Origin: Halocatena marina
GTDB taxonomy: Archaea > Halobacteriota > Halobacteria > Halobacteriales > Haloarculaceae
Assembly (NCBI RefSeq): GCF_025913575.1
Contig: NZ_CP109785.1
Location: forward strand, 2,604,001 to 2,668,000
Direction of reading: 5' to 3'
DNA length: 64,000 nt
Of this stretch, positions 1 to 9,346 are shown one piece after another (the stretch's first letter is position 1; each line of letters opens with the position of its first letter). The position numbers and the translations under genes were made by a program. The notes beneath the pieces are model-generated. The model saw nothing but the letters and a program-made list of their open reading frames with translations, was not told the origin of the DNA and ran no database searches.

Positions 1-52
1 CAGGGATCCGTCGAGTAAAATCGTTCGACAACGGTTGATGAGCGCGATTGAA

Positions 53-643
53 TCAGTTTCCTTCGATCGCATCGATGACCATCGCGGCCGCAACGATAGC
101 TTCCTTCGGTATGTCGGATGCATCGTCTATCGTAACCGTGTACTGATCTTTGAGCGAGAACTCTCCCTCAACAGAGCCAACGTGAGTATCGTCCGCATCG
201 GTGATTTCGTACTCGTGTGGAATGAGTTGGAAGATGATACCGATGTACGGGATGTGTCGTAGCACGTCCACGAGCTTACTGGTCGAACTAATGGTGGCGA
301 TAAGCGCCTCCGAGTTCGGATCACGAATTTTCCACTTGTGCATGAACAGCTTCCAGTTTTTATCGAGGACGACCACCGGCTCCTCGGTGACATCGTCAAC
401 GAGCATGTAGTTCCCGGCAACGTCAAGGATCCCTCCAGCCTTCACAGTGAACGCCGGATTGCCGTCACCGTCTAGGAACGGAAACTCCTCCTTGAGCTTG
501 AACATTTTCTGCTTGCCCTGAAGGACGAGCTCACCGTTCGCGTCGTATGCCTTGTACTTGTTCCGGATCAACGACTGCACGACCGTGTACTCATCACCGT
601 CCAACTCGACACCTTTCAGAACATCCTCGGTATTAACCGCCAC
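53..643 (-). CDS. LURP-one-related / tubby C-terminal-like protein
   Basis: This is a 196-residue protein of the LURP-one-related (tubby C-terminal-like, scramblase-like) beta-barrel family. The alternating pattern is typical: 'YKAYDANGELVLQGKQ' near the N terminus, a central 'KNWKLFMHKWKIRDPN' stretch and a C-terminal 'VGSVEGEFSLKDQYTV' strand pair. There is no signal peptide or clear membrane helix. Family members may bind membranes or lipids, but no reaction is established, so the biological role is unknown. It is transcribed away from the DUF4013 gene to its right. The ATG start fits the family length of about 160-200 residues. The family call is fairly sure; the function is not. Confidence 0.8.
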   Translation of the reverse strand: MAVNTEDVLKGVELDGDEYTVVQSLIRNKYKAYDANGELVLQGKQKMFKLKEEFPFLDGDGNPAFTVKAGGILDVAGNYMLVDDVTEEPVVVLDKNWKLFMHKWKIRDPNSEALIATISSTSKLVDVLRHIPYIGIIFQLIPHEYEITDADDTHVGSVEGEFSLKDQYTVTIDDASDIPKEAIVAAAMVIDAIEGN

Positions 644-835
644 AGTCAGTCACAGGATAGTCACTCGATTGCTGATAGATTAATGTTGTCTATTCCAACT
701 GATATCGTGTCCACAATTCATGTATGGTTCTATAGAGAACGTACAATAACAATAATTTTGTACGTCAGTAATAGCGGTCCTCCGTAGAACATTCGTCGAA
801 TCAGTATTTTTAGCGCGCTACTACCATACGATAGA

Positions 836-846
836 CATAAATAAAG
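836..846 (+). promoter_or_regulatory. TATA-like box of the DUF4013 gene
   Basis: The sequence CATAAATAAAG is centred about 26 bases before the ATG at 867. That is the spacing expected of an archaeal TATA box driving a leaderless or near-leaderless transcript. It lies in the 220-base divergent gap with the LURP-one-like gene. Confidence 0.5.
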
Positions 847-866
847 CCACACATGACCCATACGAA

Positions 867-1658
867 ATGTTAGAGAATGCACTGTTGTATCCACGGCGTG
901 ATGGCGGGTGGCGAACGATACTGATTGGAGGGATATTGTCATTTTTTGGATTTCTCATCCTTCCGATTTTTCTATTGCACGGGTATACCGTCCGGTTGCT
1001 CCGATCGGCTGCGCTGGACGTAGATGAGCCACCTCAGTTCAACGATTGGGGTGAACTGTTCGTTGACGGGCTCAAGGCTTTTGCTATCAACATCGTATAC
1101 ATCTTCGTCCCGTATGTGCTCGTGCTCATCTCCGTGGGACTCACTGTGTTGGTTGGTGAAGCAGTGTTTGGGGGCGGAGCCGCTGTGGCTGGTCTCTCGA
1201 TCTTGGTCGGTCTCGTCGCAATGGTGTTTCTGCTTGTCGTAGCTTGCACACTTCCAGTCGCGTTGACCAACTTCGCGGTCGAGGACCGCCTTGGCGCAGC
1301 ATTCGAGGTTAAAAAAATCATCAGCGCAGTGTTTACTCGTGAGTACGGTATCGCTGTGCTCCTCTCAATCGGTGTCGGGGTTATTGTCGTCGTTGCGTTC
1401 ACCATCGTCGGACTTATCATTCAACTCATCTTCATCGCTGCTATATTAGGCGCAACCGGGGGAGCAGGCGGCGACCCGACGATGGGTCTCGGTGCGTCGT
1501 TCATCGGCATCATTGGTTTCATGGTTATGATCGGTGCCATTCTTATCGGGATATTTGTCGGATTTTATATACATATGGTCGTATACTATCTCCTCGGTCA
1601 GGGATGTGGACCTTCGCTCGTGAGTACTCCTCAAATTGAGAGTTCGACTTCTGAGTAG
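867..1658 (+). CDS. DUF4013 family integral membrane protein
   Basis: This is a 263-residue polytopic membrane protein. Hydrophobic segments lie near residues 17-42, 66-95, 100-130, 165-195 and 215-245. The N-terminal pattern 'YPRRDGGWRTILIGGIL' followed by 'GYTVRLLRSA' and 'PPQFNDWGELFVDGLKA' is characteristic of the haloarchaeal DUF4013 family, which has no known function. Length matches the family. The C-terminal tail is short and hydrophilic. It stands alone between divergent and unrelated genes, so context does not suggest a role. Confidence 0.85.
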   Translation: MLENALLYPRRDGGWRTILIGGILSFFGFLILPIFLLHGYTVRLLRSAALDVDEPPQFNDWGELFVDGLKAFAINIVYIFVPYVLVLISVGLTVLVGEAVFGGGAAVAGLSILVGLVAMVFLLVVACTLPVALTNFAVEDRLGAAFEVKKIISAVFTREYGIAVLLSIGVGVIVVVAFTIVGLIIQLIFIAAILGATGGAGGDPTMGLGASFIGIIGFMVMIGAILIGIFVGFYIHMVVYYLLGQGCGPSLVSTPQIESSTSE

Positions 1659-1882
1659 TTCGCCGTTCGAGAAAGCAGGACAACAACCACTTCCGCACCG
1701 AATCAGTCGAATTGAGAGCACGAATCTGGAGACTGCGTTGATAAAAAGCGAAGCCAATCACGTTCACTTTCACTCCGGTAGCCGATCGTTCATGCCCGCG
1801 GAGAGTGCCGGTTTTTGTATGAGAGTAAATCAATGGAATCGAGACCGACAGTGTTTCACAGCACCAGATCGTTCCGAACACA

Positions 1883-4800
1883 ATGAGTGAGTTCATCGAG
1901 GTCCGGGGTGCTGAGGAGCACAATCTTAAGGACATCGACGTGTCCATCCCACGCGAGGAGTTCACCGTCGTCACAGGACTATCGGGATCGGGTAAGTCAT
2001 CACTCGCGTTCGAGACTGTTTACGCGGAGGGTCAACGTCGGTATATCGAGAGCCTCTCAGCGTATGCTCGGAACTTCCTCGGACAGATGGACAAGCCGCA
2101 AGTCGAGACGGTTGAAGGGCTTTCACCAGCGATCTCGATCGATCAGAAAAACGCTGCCAACAATCCGCGATCGACCGTCGGAACGGTCACCGAACTCCAC
2201 GACTATCTTCGCTTGCTCTACGCTCGCATTGGAACACCACACTGCCCTGAGTGCGGTCGTGAGGTGGGCGAACAGAGTGCCCAGAATATGGTTCGTCGTC
2301 TCTTCGAACTCCCAGAAGGAACGCGAGCAAAGATCGCCGCCCCTGTGGTCCGCGATCAGAAAGGAGCATTCGCCGATCTGTTCGATGAACTCGTCTCCGA
2401 GGGATACGCACGCGTCGAAGTGGATGGAGATGAGTACGACCTGACGCTCGAAAAGCCAGAGCTGGACGACAACTTCGATCATACGGTGGATGTCATCGTC
2501 GACCGTATCACGGTCACAGAGAGTGCTCGCTCGCGCATTACCGACAGCGTCGAGACAGCACTTACCGAAGCAGATGGAATTCTGAAAGTGATTCTCCCGA
2601 ATCCACCGGAACAGGTCGAATTGGGGGCCAAAACACGCTCGACAGGCGACCTTTCAGGGACGAATACGAGCTCGAGAGCAGAAACAGAAACGAAAACGAA
2701 AACGAAAACGGAAACGAATTCAGCGGCTGATACTGACCGTCTTGTCGTGGAATTCTCGGAGGAGCTCGCCTGTACACACTGTGGTATTGATCTTCCCGAG
2801 ATCGAGACCCGGAGCTTTTCGTTCAACAGCCCGCACGGTGCGTGTCCTGACTGTGAAGGAATCGGTGAGACCAAAGAAATCGACGAGTCGTTTGTGATCA
2901 CGGACTCCTCAAAGCCACTTCGAGACGTTTTCGAGCCATGGAGCTATCACCGGTCGTACTACCAGACGCGGCTCGATGCGGTTGCTGCTCACTTCGATGT
3001 GAGTCTCGGGACACCATTTGAAGACATCAACAAAGAGGTACGTCGAGCGTTTCTCTACGGTACGAGCGAGGATGTCGTGTTCAAGCGACAGACGAAAAAC
3101 GGCATTCGGCGCAAAGAGAAACCATTCGAGGGTATTATTCCGAATCTCGAACGGCGGTACGTCGAAACCGACTCGCAGGGCACGCGAGATCACATCGAGG
3201 AGTACATGGCAACGACCACGTGCCCATCGTGTAACGGGACGCGGCTCAAACCCGCAAGCCGGTCAGTGCTAGTCAATCAAACAGCTATCACCGAGGTGAA
3301 TCAGATGAGTATCGGTGATGCGCTTGCCCATTTCGAGGGATGGGAAGCGCAGTTGACCGAGCGCGAGCGAATCATTGCGGCAGAGATTCTCAAGGAGATC
3401 CGCTCTCGCCTCGGATTCATGTGCGAGGTTGGTCTTGATTACCTGACGCTCGACCGTGAGGCATCGACGCTGTCCGGTGGTGAAAGCCAGCGCATTCGGC
3501 TGGCAACGCAGATTGGCTCCGGTCTTGTCGGCGTCCTCTACGTCCTCGATGAGCCGTCAATCGGTCTTCATCAGCGCGACAACGACCGACTCCTCAATAC
3601 ACTCGAAGAGCTGCGTGATCTCGGTAACACGCTCCTCGTCGTCGAGCACGACACCGAGACCATGTACCGGGCGGATACGATCATCGACATGGGACCGGGT
3701 CCCGGAAAACGCGGCGGGGAAGTCGTCGTCAACGGCGACGTTGATGAAGTCATGGCCACAGAGGAAAGCATTACTGGCGAGTATCTCGCTGGGCAGCGGG
3801 AAATCCCTGTGCCATCAGAACGCCGAGAGCACTCTGGACATCTGGCTATTCGAGGAGCCCGACAGCACAACCTCCGTGATCTCGACATCCAGATCCCGCT
3901 TGGAAACTTCACGGCAATCACCGGTGTTTCCGGCTCCGGAAAGTCCACACTGTTGCATGAGGTGCTGTACAAAGGACTCGTCCGACGAATGAACGATACG
4001 GATGTCAATCCCGGCGAACACGACGACATCAAGAATATCGATCTGATCGAAACGGTGCGGCTCATCGACCAGAGTCCGATCGGACGCACCCCGCGATCGA
4101 ATCCAGCGACATACACCGGTGTCTTCGATTACATTAGGGAGCTGTTCGCCGAGACGAAGCTCGCAAAACAGCGCGGGTACAAGAAAGGGCGGTTCTCGTT
4201 CAACGTCAAGGGTGGACGATGTGAAGCCTGCGGTGGTCAGGGGACGGTGAAAATCGAGATGAACTTCCTCTCAGACGTGTACGTGCCTTGTGAGGAGTGC
4301 GATGGTGCGCGGTACAACGACGAGACACTCGACGTTACATACCGAGGAAAAACCATTTCAGAGGTCCTTGAGTTGAGCGTCGAGGAGGCATACGACTTTT
4401 TCGAGCACGACACGCGCATCGAACGTCGCCTGAAACTGCTTCGAGACGTCGGGCTCGACTACATGAAGCTCGGCCAGCCCTCGACGACGCTTTCGGGCGG
4501 TGAAGCACAGCGAATCAAGCTCGCAGAGGAACTCGGAAAGCGTGACACCGGTGACACGCTCTATCTGCTCGATGAGCCGACAACGGGCTTGCATTCTGAA
4601 GACGAACGCAAACTCATTGATGTGCTCCAACGCCTCGTCGACAACGGCAACACGGTGGTCGTCGTCGAACACGAACTCGATCTCGTGAAGAACGCAGACC
4701 ACATCATCGACCTCGGACCGGAAGGCGGTGAGGAAGGTGGTGACCTCGTTGTGGCAGGGACGCCCGAAGTGGTTGCGCGAGACGATGACTCCTACACCGG

Positions 4801-4885
4801 ACACTACTTACGCGATCTGTTGCCGAGCGTCGATCTCGACGGCCCACGAAAGAAACGCGTACGGGCGGCTGTGAGCGATGACTGA
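1883..4885 (+). CDS. uvrA: Excinuclease ABC subunit A
   Basis: This 1000-residue protein is the damage-recognition ATPase of nucleotide excision repair. It loads UvrB on distorted DNA in the cytoplasm. Two ABC ATPase halves are visible: Walker A 'GLSGSGKSSLAFE' near residue 33 and 'GVSGSGKSTLLHE' near 680, with signature motifs 'LSGGESQRIRLA' and 'LSGGEAQRIKLA'. Zinc-binding CxxC pairs occur at 'CPECGRE', 'CTHCGI...CPDCEG' and 'CEACGGQG...CEECDG'. The start 'MSEFIEVRGAEEHNL' aligns with the usual UvrA N terminus. A low-complexity Thr/Lys/Glu insertion lies near residues 265-290, encoded by a hexamer-like repeat. It stands alone, without uvrB or uvrC in the window. Confidence 0.97.
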   Translation: MSEFIEVRGAEEHNLKDIDVSIPREEFTVVTGLSGSGKSSLAFETVYAEGQRRYIESLSAYARNFLGQMDKPQVETVEGLSPAISIDQKNAANNPRSTVGTVTELHDYLRLLYARIGTPHCPECGREVGEQSAQNMVRRLFELPEGTRAKIAAPVVRDQKGAFADLFDELVSEGYARVEVDGDEYDLTLEKPELDDNFDHTVDVIVDRITVTESARSRITDSVETALTEADGILKVILPNPPEQVELGAKTRSTGDLSGTNTSSRAETETKTKTKTETNSAADTDRLVVEFSEELACTHCGIDLPEIETRSFSFNSPHGACPDCEGIGETKEIDESFVITDSSKPLRDVFEPWSYHRSYYQTRLDAVAAHFDVSLGTPFEDINKEVRRAFLYGTSEDVVFKRQTKNGIRRKEKPFEGIIPNLERRYVETDSQGTRDHIEEYMATTTCPSCNGTRLKPASRSVLVNQTAITEVNQMSIGDALAHFEGWEAQLTERERIIAAEILKEIRSRLGFMCEVGLDYLTLDREASTLSGGESQRIRLATQIGSGLVGVLYVLDEPSIGLHQRDNDRLLNTLEELRDLGNTLLVVEHDTETMYRADTIIDMGPGPGKRGGEVVVNGDVDEVMATEESITGEYLAGQREIPVPSERREHSGHLAIRGARQHNLRDLDIQIPLGNFTAITGVSGSGKSTLLHEVLYKGLVRRMNDTDVNPGEHDDIKNIDLIETVRLIDQSPIGRTPRSNPATYTGVFDYIRELFAETKLAKQRGYKKGRFSFNVKGGRCEACGGQGTVKIEMNFLSDVYVPCEECDGARYNDETLDVTYRGKTISEVLELSVEEAYDFFEHDTRIERRLKLLRDVGLDYMKLGQPSTTLSGGEAQRIKLAEELGKRDTGDTLYLLDEPTTGLHSEDERKLIDVLQRLVDNGNTVVVVEHELDLVKNADHIIDLGPEGGEEGGDLVVAGTPEVVARDDDSYTGHYLRDLLPSVDLDGPRKKRVRAAVSDD
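2681..2718 (+). repeat. GAAACG-type microsatellite inside uvrA
   Basis: About 38 bases read as successive GAAACA/GAAACG/AAAACG hexamers in frame, encoding alternating Thr with Glu or Lys. It sits in a variable UvrA linker before the second zinc-binding pair. Similar short hexamer runs occur in other genes of this window. Confidence 0.6.
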
Positions 4886-4964
4886 ACGATAACAGTCCCG
4901 ACTTCGCGTGATTGACGCCTGTCGAGATGATGGCTCGACGATCACCTCACATATCACAGGCATT

Positions 4965-4973
4965 ACTATAAAT
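4965..4973 (+). promoter_or_regulatory. TATA-like box upstream of the beta-propeller gene
   Basis: ACTATAAAT lies about 45-50 bases before the ATG at 5018, in the 130-base gap after uvrA. This would leave a leader of roughly 20 bases. The assignment rests on sequence and spacing only. Confidence 0.35.
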
Positions 4974-5017
4974 AGATTCACGAACAGTATATTATCCTAG
5001 CTAACGTTTAATCAGAC

Positions 5018-5986
5018 ATGTACGCGGCCTTCGAAAACGCATTTTTGACCGACAATGGCGGGTGGAAACGACGAGATCCACCGACAGATGCACAGATCCA
5101 GTGTCTCGACGCTTCAAACGAAGTGCCAGAGCGCATCTTCTGTGGAACGTTCGGTGACGGTCTCTACCGATCCGTGGATTCGGGCGAGACGTGGGAACAC
5201 GTGGATGTGGCCACGAACGTGATGTCGCTCACAGTCGATCCACACGACCCCGATGAGGTTTGGCTCGGAACCGAACCGAGCGCAGTTTATCACTCGACAG
5301 ACGGTGGCGAGACGTGGGCCGAGAAGCCGGGACTGACGGACCTCCCGTCAGCTTCGGAGTGGTATTTCCCACCACGACCGGACACCCACCACACTCGGTG
5401 GATTGCCGTCGATCCAGGGGATCCAGAGCATCTGTACGTCGGCATCGAAGCAGGTGCACTCGTTCAGACACACGATAAGGGCGAGACGTGGGAGGACCGC
5501 GTCTCTACTGCACGGCTGGATAATCACACGCTCGCCACCCACCCCGACGCTCCCGACCGAGCGTATTCCGCCGCTGGCGACGGATACGCCGAAACACACG
5601 ACAAAGGTGAAACGTGGACATATCCACAGGACGGGCTGAAACACCGCTACGTATGGAGTATTGCCGTCGATTCTGCAGATCCAGACACGGTGCTCGTCTC
5701 GTCGGCGAGTGGCGCACGGCGTGCGCACGCTTCTAGTAATCCAGAATCGTACGTCTACCGACGAGACAATGGTGGGACGTGGCAGCAGTGCCTCGAGGGC
5801 CTTCCAGGACCCGATGGAATGATACGGCCGGTTCTGGCAGCGGGTGCTGCACACGAGTTCTATGCACTGACCAACCGGGGGCTCTATCGGTCTTCGGATT
5901 CGGGCGAACACTGGCACGATCTCGGAATCGAGTGGGATGAATCGCTCACAACACAGCGACCCCGAGGACTCGCCTGTATCAAGTAA
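5018..5986 (+). CDS. BNR/Asp-box beta-propeller protein
   Basis: This 322-residue protein has six Asp-box-like repeats: 'SVDSGETW', 'STDGGETW', 'THDKGETW' twice, 'RRDNGGTW' and 'SSDSGEHW'. They are spaced as in sialidase or sortilin-like (VPS10/YCF48) propellers, separated by 'VDPHDPDEVW' and 'VDPGDPEHLY' strands. No signal peptide or catalytic sialidase arginine set is evident, so it is probably a cytoplasmic beta-propeller rather than a glycosidase. It converges tail to tail with the DM13 gene at only 3 bases distance. The true substrate or partner is unknown. Confidence 0.85.
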   Translation: MYAAFENAFLTDNGGWKRRDPPTDAQIQCLDASNEVPERIFCGTFGDGLYRSVDSGETWEHVDVATNVMSLTVDPHDPDEVWLGTEPSAVYHSTDGGETWAEKPGLTDLPSASEWYFPPRPDTHHTRWIAVDPGDPEHLYVGIEAGALVQTHDKGETWEDRVSTARLDNHTLATHPDAPDRAYSAAGDGYAETHDKGETWTYPQDGLKHRYVWSIAVDSADPDTVLVSSASGARRAHASSNPESYVYRRDNGGTWQQCLEGLPGPDGMIRPVLAAGAAHEFYALTNRGLYRSSDSGEHWHDLGIEWDESLTTQRPRGLACIK

Positions 5987-5989
5987 TGG

Positions 5990-6466
5990 CTACACCCGTG
6001 ACAACGTCGCCGCACCGAAGGGAACCGAGAAGTTCTCACACCAAATCCCGACACCACTCAAATCAGCTATCTTCAACCCGTTTGGAAGTCGTTGTGAGAA
6101 CGTCCCAACCGTCGTTATTTCGCCCCCGTCTGCACCATCATCAATGAGAATTTTCGTCCCAGCGTCGATCTCCTCGCTCGTGTCTGGGTCCTCTGCTGGT
6201 GTGAGATAACAGAACACGTCGGGCCCTTGTGTCTGCTGATACTCGCGGAACTGGAGGAACAATCCATCAGCGTCTTCGACGAGTTCAACCGTCCCAGAAC
6301 ATTCGTGATCGGCCCTACCGGCGAACGGTCCGGATTTGAGCACTGTTCCGCCACTCGGTTCCTCGTTCCCCCGTGTTGCCGGTTCCGGAGCGAACAGTTC
6401 GTATCCGAGATATCCACCGCCGAGCGCAATCGTACCAACTGCGCCAATGAACGTTCGACGGTTCAT
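5990..6466 (-). CDS. Tat-exported DM13 domain protein
   Basis: This 158-residue protein starts 'MNRRTFIGAVGTIALGGG', a twin-arginine signal with a following hydrophobic stretch, so export by the Tat system is likely. The mature part matches the DM13 domain: 'SGPFAGRADHECSGTVELV', then 'LQFREYQQTQGPDVFCYL' and a C-terminal 'GVGIWCENFSVPFG'. The domain holds a conserved cysteine pair and is suspected of redox or electron-transfer roles outside the cell. I chose the ATG at 6466 because the longer reading upstream would bury the Tat signal behind an unlikely 26-residue leader. Confidence 0.82.
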   Translation of the reverse strand: MNRRTFIGAVGTIALGGGYLGYELFAPEPATRGNEEPSGGTVLKSGPFAGRADHECSGTVELVEDADGLFLQFREYQQTQGPDVFCYLTPAEDPDTSEEIDAGTKILIDDGADGGEITTVGTFSQRLPNGLKIADLSGVGIWCENFSVPFGAATLSRV

Positions 6467-6671
6467 ACGTGTAGTTGTACAGCAGACTGCAAAGCAATTT
6501 CTCAAATAATATATCGAATCCAATTGCGCACCGATTTGATACACGTGTTGTTATTGTATATTGATCGAAGATGTCCAATATGTTAAAAAATAATCACATA
6601 TTCGATGACGGAGGGCGCCTATCTCCATCGAGTGAGAAGGTATTTCTCTGCCGCCGTGTATTCGCCCGATA

Positions 6672-7763
6672 ATGTATGACTTCATCGTGGTGGGGGCTGG
6701 GCCGGCTGGTTCGCGCTTCGCTCGCGGTGCTGCGGAGCGCGATCGTGACGTACTCGTCTTCGAGCAAGGGGAAATCGGTCGGCCGCTCGCCTGCTCAGGT
6801 CACGTCAGCACGGATATCTGGGACTACGTTCCCGACAGCGCCCACGATGAGCTATTTCAGAACGAAATCTATGGAGCACGGTTTCACGTGGGCGGACCGG
6901 AAACGGACGGAGAAGCATTCTACAAGCACGAGAGCGTCTCAAATGCCATCGACCGCGTTGGGCTGGATAAGACGCTCGCGCGCACAGCGGTTGAGGCGGG
7001 TGCAGACGTACGCGACCACCACACAGTCACAGCGGTGCGCGAGCGCCACGATCACGTTGCAGTCGTTGTGAAAGGGCCAAGTGGCACAGAGACCCACAAG
7101 GCTCGGATGGTCGTGGGCTGTGATGGACCACGTTCGCGCGTTCGTTCCGAGTGTGATCTTCCCCAGCCTGGTGAGTTTCTCCACGGAGTCCTCGGATTCG
7201 ATTCGACACCAGACCACCAGGACTTCGTTGATGTCCACCTCAGCGTTCCAAAGTTCTTTGCGTGGCGGATTCCGCGTGGTGATGCTGGCGTCGAATACGG
7301 TCTCGCAGTCGCCCCCAGCGCAAGCGTTCCGGACCGATTCTCTGCGTTCTGTGATGCATACGGCGTCGACGTATCGCACCGCTGCTCGGGGGCGATTCCC
7401 ATCGGACCGCCGCGCCGAGTGACAGGTCGACGGAGCCTCCTCATCGGTGATGCTGCAGCGCAGACGAAGCCGTTCACCGGTGGTGGGATTCTCTATGGAA
7501 TGCGAGCAGCCGACCACGCTGCCCGTGAGATTGACCCAGAGCAACCGGGAACGCTCGGTGACTACGAACGCGCGTGGCGGGACGACCTCAGTAACGAGAT
7601 CCGTCTCGGTCACTGGGTGCGTCGCGCGTATTCGCTCCCAACACCGATTCAGTCGCTCGGGCTCCAAGCTCTCTCTGGGGAAATCGGTGTCCACATGGAT
7701 CGTCCATCGACGTTGTTCTCGCGAGAACAGATGCGGACGCTGCTCTCACAATCGAACCGCTAA
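6672..7763 (+). CDS. Geranylgeranyl reductase family FAD-dependent oxidoreductase
   Basis: This 363-residue flavoprotein opens with the FAD-binding dinucleotide fold 'VVGAGPAGSRFARG' and an acidic strand end 'VLVFEQGE'. It keeps the family motifs 'RPLACSGHVS' and the late FAD motif 'LLIGDAAAQTKPFTGGGI'. Relatives reduce the double bonds of geranylgeranyl chains, for example in archaeal ether lipids or menaquinone. Which substrate this copy uses cannot be told from the sequence. Haloarchaea normally encode several paralogues. No lipid genes are adjacent. Confidence 0.88.
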   Translation: MYDFIVVGAGPAGSRFARGAAERDRDVLVFEQGEIGRPLACSGHVSTDIWDYVPDSAHDELFQNEIYGARFHVGGPETDGEAFYKHESVSNAIDRVGLDKTLARTAVEAGADVRDHHTVTAVRERHDHVAVVVKGPSGTETHKARMVVGCDGPRSRVRSECDLPQPGEFLHGVLGFDSTPDHQDFVDVHLSVPKFFAWRIPRGDAGVEYGLAVAPSASVPDRFSAFCDAYGVDVSHRCSGAIPIGPPRRVTGRRSLLIGDAAAQTKPFTGGGILYGMRAADHAAREIDPEQPGTLGDYERAWRDDLSNEIRLGHWVRRAYSLPTPIQSLGLQALSGEIGVHMDRPSTLFSREQMRTLLSQSNR

Positions 7764-7803
7764 CACGCCGAATCAGGCTGCACTTTGCTATGCGAGATCA
7801 CGC

Positions 7804-8181
7804 TTATTGTGCACCGATCGTCGGGAGTCTCGCAACGCAGTTCCGACAGTACGTGTAGTAGCGGTCGTTTTCAGCACCACAGTGTGGGCAGGTAATTGTC
7901 GACGAATCCGTTTGCCCAAACGATTCGTCATCGAACGACTGGACTGGTTCGTGACCCCCTACCTCGGGCCAGTAGTGCCACGTCGGTGGAGTGTGTGGCC
8001 TACCTGTATCGATAGTAGCAGTAGCATCAACGTCGGGGTCAGCGTTGGTATCGGTATTTGCGTCGGCGGCTTGGTTGGTGTCGCTCTCGACCTCCAGATG
8101 CCGAGCGATATAGACAATAACCGGTATCTGAAGGAGCGGGCAAATCACGATCACGAGGATTCCCCACACGATCGCACCCAT
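7804..8181 (-). CDS. Membrane-anchored zinc-ribbon protein
   Basis: This 125-residue protein has one N-terminal transmembrane segment (about residues 5-25). An acidic Asp/Thr/Asn-rich linker follows, with hexamer-like coding repeats. A C-terminal zinc ribbon carries 'CPHCGAEND' and 'YCRNCVARL', giving the pattern CxxC-x11-CxxC. It resembles small haloarchaeal zinc-ribbon membrane proteins of unknown function. It faces the geranylgeranyl reductase gene tail to tail. Confidence 0.7.
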   Translation of the reverse strand: MGAIVWGILVIVICPLLQIPVIVYIARHLEVESDTNQAADANTDTNADPDVDATATIDTGRPHTPPTWHYWPEVGGHEPVQSFDDESFGQTDSSTITCPHCGAENDRYYTYCRNCVARLPTIGAQ

Positions 8182-8368
8182 GGATGCCCTACGTTAGCTC
8201 ATAACTTACTTATTACGGGCATCAAATGGAATGTTCACTACTCAATACGATACACCGACCGACAAAAAGACGGTTTGTGACCCTCTATCGCCGTTTTCCA
8301 CGTTTTTATCTGTTTTGTGTCCAATAGATGGAATAGTATTATAGTCGTGGAATCGAATAACATACCGC

Positions 8369-8554
8369 ATGGCTACCGAATCACATTTGCCACTCATTTC
8401 GATCGGTGGCGTCACGATCGGACTGCCCATTCTCCTCGTCGGAGTCGGGATTCACGGTATGGAGATACTCCAATCCATCGGAGGAGCGATTGCATTACTC
8501 AGCATCGGACTGTTGGCGCTGCATCTGTCGCGGTTGGAAGCGCAAGCAGAATGA
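8369..8554 (+). CDS. Small two-helix membrane protein
   Basis: This is a 61-residue hydrophobic protein with two predicted helices, near residues 10-30 and 33-53, a charged start 'MATESHL' and tail 'RLEAQAE'. A TATA-like TATTATAG lies about 30 bases upstream, which supports the ATG. I do not recognise a family. Small membrane proteins of this kind are common next to core genes in haloarchaea. Confidence 0.6.
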   Translation: MATESHLPLISIGGVTIGLPILLVGVGIHGMEILQSIGGAIALLSIGLLALHLSRLEAQAE

Positions 8555-8682
8555 CTGAGCGCTGAGTCAACAGAATAGTGCAGATACCGAGAGCGAAGAG
8601 CTGCATCTGATTCCAAACGCTCACAAGATCACTACTTGCTGGTATCCAAGATGCTGTCGACCGAACCACGGAGATAAGAAGT

Positions 8683-8765
8683 GCGTGGGACCGGATTTGA
8701 ACCGGCGGACTCCTACGAGACAGCGTCCTAAGCGCTGCGCCGTTTCCTGGCTTGGCTACCCACGC
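8683..8765 (-). tRNA. tRNA-Leu (anticodon UAG)
   Basis: The reverse strand folds as an 83-nt class II tRNA. The acceptor arms are GCGTGGG and CCCACGC. The anticodon stem is CAGCG/CGCTG around loop CTTAGGA, giving anticodon UAG. There is a long variable arm, and a T arm with the GGTTCAAATCC core. The CCA end is not encoded. It reads CUA and possibly other CUN leucine codons. Confidence 0.95.
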
Positions 8766-8891
8766 GCATTCATCTCTACAACAAACAAGGAAAAGAACCT
8801 GTCGTTACGGCTCTATCGTGTACTTATCTTGCTAACAGATCTCACGAAAGTGTTTAATCTGATGCGTGATAGAAACAAATAAGAAATAGGA

Positions 8892-9200
8892 ATGTATAGC
8901 GCGAGAGATCACGTCGAAAATGAGCAATGGCTTTCAGAAATTGAGCGTGCCGCAGACAGCCTCGATCTTGAACCGTCGGCACGCTCACGGGCTGCCGACC
9001 TCTTTCTGTCGACCGTCCCTGAATCAGACCGCTCAAAACAGGCCACCCTTGCGGCGAGTTTGTACGTCGGCGCACTCATTGAAGGCGATCGTCGATCACA
9101 GAAAGCCGTTGCCGATGCGGTGGGTGTCGCTCGGCCGACAGTACAACAACGATGGAAAGAACTCATCGAAGAAGCCGGACTCAAACGCCCGAATTGGTAG
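8892..9200 (+). CDS. Short TFB-like (TFIIB family) cyclin-repeat protein
   Basis: This 102-residue protein looks like one cyclin-like repeat of transcription factor B. It has 'ADSLDLEPSARSRAADLF', then 'RSKQATLAASLYVGALI', then a terminal helix-turn-helix 'SQKAVADAVGVARPTVQQRWKEL'. Full TFB has a zinc ribbon plus two repeats, about 320 residues, so this is a minimal form. Short proteins of this type are annotated in other haloarchaea as TFIIB family. It could bind DNA or modulate TBP/TFB complexes, but that is inference. Confidence 0.75.
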   Translation: MYSARDHVENEQWLSEIERAADSLDLEPSARSRAADLFLSTVPESDRSKQATLAASLYVGALIEGDRRSQKAVADAVGVARPTVQQRWKELIEEAGLKRPNW

Positions 9201-9346
9201 CGACAGCATTCTTATTCGTTCCGTATCCTATTCTGGGTCTGTACCAACCAGACAACGGCTAACGCTCGCGATTGCGGTCTTAATTAACGCCGATCCACTA
9301 ATTATCAATCAACAATTATGTATAGTTCGCAGCTCAGTATTCAATC

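Noticed and set aside
1636..1890. 84-codon frame overlapping the end of the DUF4013 gene and the start of uvrA
   Set aside because: It overlaps real genes at both ends, is not acidic, and resembles no protein.
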